Assembly (NCBI GenBank): GCA_028823185.1
Contig: JAPKBY010000049.1
Span: 1 to 8,649, forward strand
Direction of reading: 5' to 3'
DNA: 8,649 bases
DNA from: Planctomycetota bacterium
GTDB taxonomy: Bacteria > Planctomycetota > UBA1135 > GCA-002686595
The first letter of the stretch is position 1, and every line of letters starts with the position of its first letter. The notes under the pieces are model-generated. The model saw only the letters and a program-made list of their open reading frames with translations. It ran no database searches and was not told the origin of the DNA. The position numbers and the translations under genes are program-made. Of this stretch, positions 5,944 through 8,649 are shown one piece after another.

Positions 5944-7398
5944 ATGAGTCTTCTCTCCAGCCAATCTCCCTTTGGGCCTCAGTCCGAGCGCCGACGGAGC
6001 CGTAGAGACCCGGCTTATCATCTCTTGAACCGAGCCACATGGGGTTTCACCCAAGCTGACTTGGTGGAGTTTGAGCAGCGCGGCTATGCGGGCTGGGTGA
6101 GCTGGCAGCTCGACCCAGACCAGATCGATGACACGGTCTGTGATCTGATGCTCGCTCAGTACACGACGCTTCCGCTGACGGCTCATGAGATCGCGATGGG
6201 TTACTTTGGTTCTGGTAGCGGCCCCTTGGGCACTCACTGGGGGATGGCGCAGGAGCTTCGCGACGCGCGGCTCACTCGCGCGATCCACTCGAAGCGTCAG
6301 CTCTTCGAGCGAGTGATTGAGTTTTGGACGGATCACTTCAATGTGACTCAGGACCTCGGCTCTTGGGAGCGCGCCTTCAGGACGGTCGCTGATCGAGATG
6401 TCTTCCGTGTGCACGCTCTCGGGAACTTCCGCGACCTCCTAATGGCCAACGCGAAGAGCGCGGAGATGCTGCGCTATCTCGACAATGTCTCGAACGAGGC
6501 GGGGGCGCCGAATGAGAACTATGCGCGTGAGCTCCTCGAGCTGCACACGCTCGGAGTCGACGGCGGATACAACGAGAATGATGTCAGAGAGCTCGCGCGC
6601 TGCTTCACGGGCTGGAACATCTTCTCGGTCACGACCGACGCTAACTTTGGTGACTTCCGCTTCAAGCACTGGAATCACGACGGCGGATCCAAGGTCGTCT
6701 TAGGTCAGACCATCCCTGGTGGTGGAGTGGAAGAGGCTGAGGGAGTCATCGATTACATCGCGACTCATCCCTCCACGGCTCGCTTCCTCGCAGAGAAGAT
6801 GTTCCGTTTCTTCCTGCGCTATGAGCCGACGACGCAGATGATTGATGAGGGCGCGGCCGCCTATCTCTCTAATAATGGAGAGATCAAAGACTTGCTGATG
6901 GCCGTCTTGGATGAGAAGTGGGTCGGACAGGTGGATCCCCTTCAAGACCCCAAGCTGAAGCGCCCCATGCATCTAGCGCTCTCTCTCGTCAGGTCATTAG
7001 GAGATGCAGCGAGCCTTCTGGATCCTGATGGTCTGGACACGACCTTAAAGACGCTCGGTCACCGCTCTTACAACTGGCCTGACCCGGATGGATATCCGGA
7101 CGATCTAGACACTTGGGGGGCGAACGTCCTCCCACGTTGGACGCTCGCTCATGACATCTGTGAGGACGCGATGAGCGGGCTCGACACGCCTAGCTGGGAG
7201 ATCAGCCAGCTGCTCGGATGGCCGAGCGACGCCGAGCTCGCCGACACTTTGAATCGACACCTCTTTCATGGATACATGCAGAAGCCTGACCTGAGAGCTT
7301 TGCGTTCCTTTATCAACTCTGCGCCTGTTAGCGGCGCCGCCTTGCACGCGCAGGCTTATGCCATGGCTGCCTGTAGTCCCTCTTTCCAGTTCGCCTAG
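5944..7398 (+). CDS. DUF1800 domain-containing protein
   Basis: This 484-residue protein belongs to the DUF1800 family, whose biochemical function is unknown. Family signatures include AYHLLNRATWGFTQADL (24-40), EFWTDHFNV (126-134), MLRYLDN (175-181), NENYARELLELHTLGVDGG (190-208), NDVRELARCFTGW (212-224), RFLAEKMFRFF (280-290) and WPDPDGYP (378-385). The domain covers nearly the whole protein, which looks complete. The ATG at 5944 is preferred because the family homology begins about 24 residues in and an extended -10 element lies just upstream; an in-frame GTG at 5920 would add eight residues. The only purine-rich sequence before the ATG (GAGGG, 5938-5942) is too close to be a good ribosome binding site. 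The N-terminus is Arg-rich (ERRRSRRD) but lacks a hydrophobic signal segment. The DUF1501 gene starts 10 bases downstream, so they form an operon. Confidence 0.93.
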   Translation: MSLLSSQSPFGPQSERRRSRRDPAYHLLNRATWGFTQADLVEFEQRGYAGWVSWQLDPDQIDDTVCDLMLAQYTTLPLTAHEIAMGYFGSGSGPLGTHWGMAQELRDARLTRAIHSKRQLFERVIEFWTDHFNVTQDLGSWERAFRTVADRDVFRVHALGNFRDLLMANAKSAEMLRYLDNVSNEAGAPNENYARELLELHTLGVDGGYNENDVRELARCFTGWNIFSVTTDANFGDFRFKHWNHDGGSKVVLGQTIPGGGVEEAEGVIDYIATHPSTARFLAEKMFRFFLRYEPTTQMIDEGAAAYLSNNGEIKDLLMAVLDEKWVGQVDPLQDPKLKRPMHLALSLVRSLGDAASLLDPDGLDTTLKTLGHRSYNWPDPDGYPDDLDTWGANVLPRWTLAHDICEDAMSGLDTPSWEISQLLGWPSDAELADTLNRHLFHGYMQKPDLRALRSFINSAPVSGAALHAQAYAMAACSPSFQFA

Positions 7399-7399
7399 C

Positions 7400-7403
7400 G
7401 AGG
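7400..7403 (+). promoter_or_regulatory. Ribosome binding site of the DUF1501 gene
   Basis: GAGG lies 5 bases before the ATG at 7409, inside the 10-base gap after the DUF1800 stop codon. It is the only well-spaced Shine-Dalgarno site in the window, and it fixes the DUF1501 start. Confidence 0.6.
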
Positions 7404-7408
7404 CTTTC

Positions 7409-8649
7409 ATGAAGAAGAAAATAGAGATGGATGGCGAGGCGAAGGGCTCTTGCGAGGAGTACGAGGCGCTCTCTAGGCGCGGCTTCCTTGGCGTGACTGC
7501 GAGCGCGGCTGGTGCGCTGAGTATGGCGCCCTCTTTCGTTCTTGGGAGCGAGCCGAGTCGGAGCGGTAACAACGGCCGAGATGTCCTCGTCGTGGTCTAT
7601 TTACGCGGCGGCATGGACGGCTTGACCGCGGTCGTGCCTTATGGAGACCAGGCGCTCTACAGCGCGCGTCCGACCCTCGCGGTGCCGCCGCCGGGTCAGA
7701 CGGATGGTGCTATCGACCTAGACGGATTCTTCGGGCTCTCACCTGCGTTGGCGCCGCTGATGGCTCCTTATAACGCTGGCGAGCTGGCCTTCGTCCAAGC
7801 GACCGGCTCGCCAGATCCGAGCCTCAGTCACTTTGAAGCTCAGTATTTCATGGAGTCCGCGACCCCCAACATGGGACACACGGGCATCAACACGGGCTGG
7901 ATCGGCCGTCATCTCTCAACGGTGAGTCCGTTGGGTGCTGGGCTCTTCCGTGGCGTGGGTTGGTCTCCGATGCTCGCGCTCGGTCTCGTCGGGGCTAACG
8001 GAGTGCTCTCTATTAAGAGCCCCAGCGACTTCGTCTTCCCTGGAGAGCCCGCGACAGAGGCGCTCAGGAGGCAGCTCTACTTAGAGATGTATTCGCAGAC
8101 CATTGAGCCCCTCAAGGGCGCCGCTGCGTCCTCTCTCCCCACGGTGGATCTCTTGGCTTCGGTCAACTTCGCTAACTACTCGCCTGCGAATGGGGCGAGC
8201 TATCCGGCCAGCTCTTTCGGTGAACAGCTCGGATACACCGCGGCGACGATCAAGGCGGACATCGGCCTTGAGGTCGCGCACATCGACATCCCGAGCTGGG
8301 ACACTCACGCCAACATGGGCCCCTTGACCGGGACGCTCGCGACCAAGCTCGCGGACCTTGGAGCAGGCCTTGAGGCCTTCTGGAGAGATCTCGGCAGCGA
8401 CATCGACAAGGTGACGGTGGTCGTGATGTCAGAATTTGGGAGACGCGTCGAAGAGAACGACAGCGAGGGCACAGACCACGGCCAAGGCGGCTGCATGTTC
8501 GTCATGGGCGGCAACGTCGACGGCGGCCAGGTGATCTCGCAGTGGCCCGGCCTCGACCCGGCGAGCCTCGGGAACGGCAACCTGCCCATCACGATTGATT
8601 ACAGGGACATCCTCGCTGAGATCTTGGAGGACAGGCTAGAGAGTCCCTC
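7409..8649 (+). CDS. DUF1501 domain-containing protein, Tat-exported, 3' end cut by the window
   Basis: The frame is open for 413 codons to the window edge. Residues 22-45 are a twin-arginine signal: SRRGFLG followed by a small-residue hydrophobic stretch, so a folded protein is probably exported by Tat. The rest is DUF1501, a family related to the alkaline phosphatase/sulfatase fold: VVVYLRGGMDGL (61-72), a Ser-His-Phe-Glu-Ala-Gln segment at 140-145, SWDTHANMG (296-304), VVVMSEFGRRV (337-347) and GTDHGQGG (354-361). Asp70, His141, Asp298, His300, Asp356 and His357 are candidates for metal or catalytic residues by analogy only. ITIDYRDILAEIL (394-406) is typical of the region near the family's C-terminus, so probably only a few dozen residues are missing. 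It is translated from the GAGG site after the DUF1800 gene. Enzyme activity and substrate are unknown. Confidence 0.93.
   Translation, partial: MKKKIEMDGEAKGSCEEYEALSRRGFLGVTASAAGALSMAPSFVLGSEPSRSGNNGRDVLVVVYLRGGMDGLTAVVPYGDQALYSARPTLAVPPPGQTDGAIDLDGFFGLSPALAPLMAPYNAGELAFVQATGSPDPSLSHFEAQYFMESATPNMGHTGINTGWIGRHLSTVSPLGAGLFRGVGWSPMLALGLVGANGVLSIKSPSDFVFPGEPATEALRRQLYLEMYSQTIEPLKGAAASSLPTVDLLASVNFANYSPANGASYPASSFGEQLGYTAATIKADIGLEVAHIDIPSWDTHANMGPLTGTLATKLADLGAGLEAFWRDLGSDIDKVTVVVMSEFGRRVEENDSEGTDHGQGGCMFVMGGNVDGGQVISQWPGLDPASLGNGNLPITIDYRDILAEILEDRLESP

Noticed and set aside
5878..6414. 178-codon minus-strand open frame opposite the DUF1800 gene
   Set aside because: It is antisense to conserved DUF1800 motifs, has no recognisable domain, and overlaps the divergent promoter gap.
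7105..7572. 155-codon minus-strand open frame across the DUF1800/DUF1501 junction
   Set aside because: It is antisense to both real genes, including the Tat signal, and has no recognisable motifs.

Overview
The window comes from a GC-rich bacterium. It holds five complete genes and one gene cut off by the right edge, with no RNA genes, insertion sequences, CRISPR arrays or prophage genes that I can see. Recognisable Shine-Dalgarno sites are scarce: only the last gene has a clear one. A DUF1800/DUF1501 pair with a Tat signal is present. This combination would suit Planctomycetota, Myxococcota or a related environmental lineage, but the assignment is a weak inference and no marker gene here settles it.

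Left part, minus strand (bases 1-3064). A full-length phosphoenolpyruvate carboxylase gene (ppc, 909 codons) keeps every catalytic motif and the residues that bind the inhibitor aspartate in the E. coli enzyme. A small hairpin lies two bases after its stop codon. Upstream of it is a 300-base gap that contains a larger stem-loop.

Middle part, minus strand (3065-5821). Three genes run in one direction: a ClC-family anion channel/transporter with two CBS domains, a BrxA/BrxB (YphP/YqiW) type bacilliredoxin, and a 142-residue protein I do not recognise. Gaps are 67 and 11 bases. I see no hairpin between them, but there is a strong stem-loop directly after the last stop codon. They therefore look like one transcription unit that joins anion transport to thiol redox chemistry, separate from ppc downstream.

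Right part, plus strand (5944-8649). Diverging from the ClC gene across a 122-base gap are a DUF1800 protein and, 10 bases further, a DUF1501 protein with a twin-arginine signal. They form the common two-gene DUF1800/DUF1501 cassette, probably acting outside the cytoplasm; their biochemical role is unknown. The divergent gap carries an extended -10 element placed so that the DUF1800 mRNA could be leaderless, and a 15-base dyad just upstream of the ClC start.

Most of this content is ordinary. The points most worth checking are the unknown third gene of the ClC-bacilliredoxin unit, the hairpins right after stop codons, the non-canonical ion-path residues of the ClC protein, and the possible leaderless start of the DUF1800 gene.
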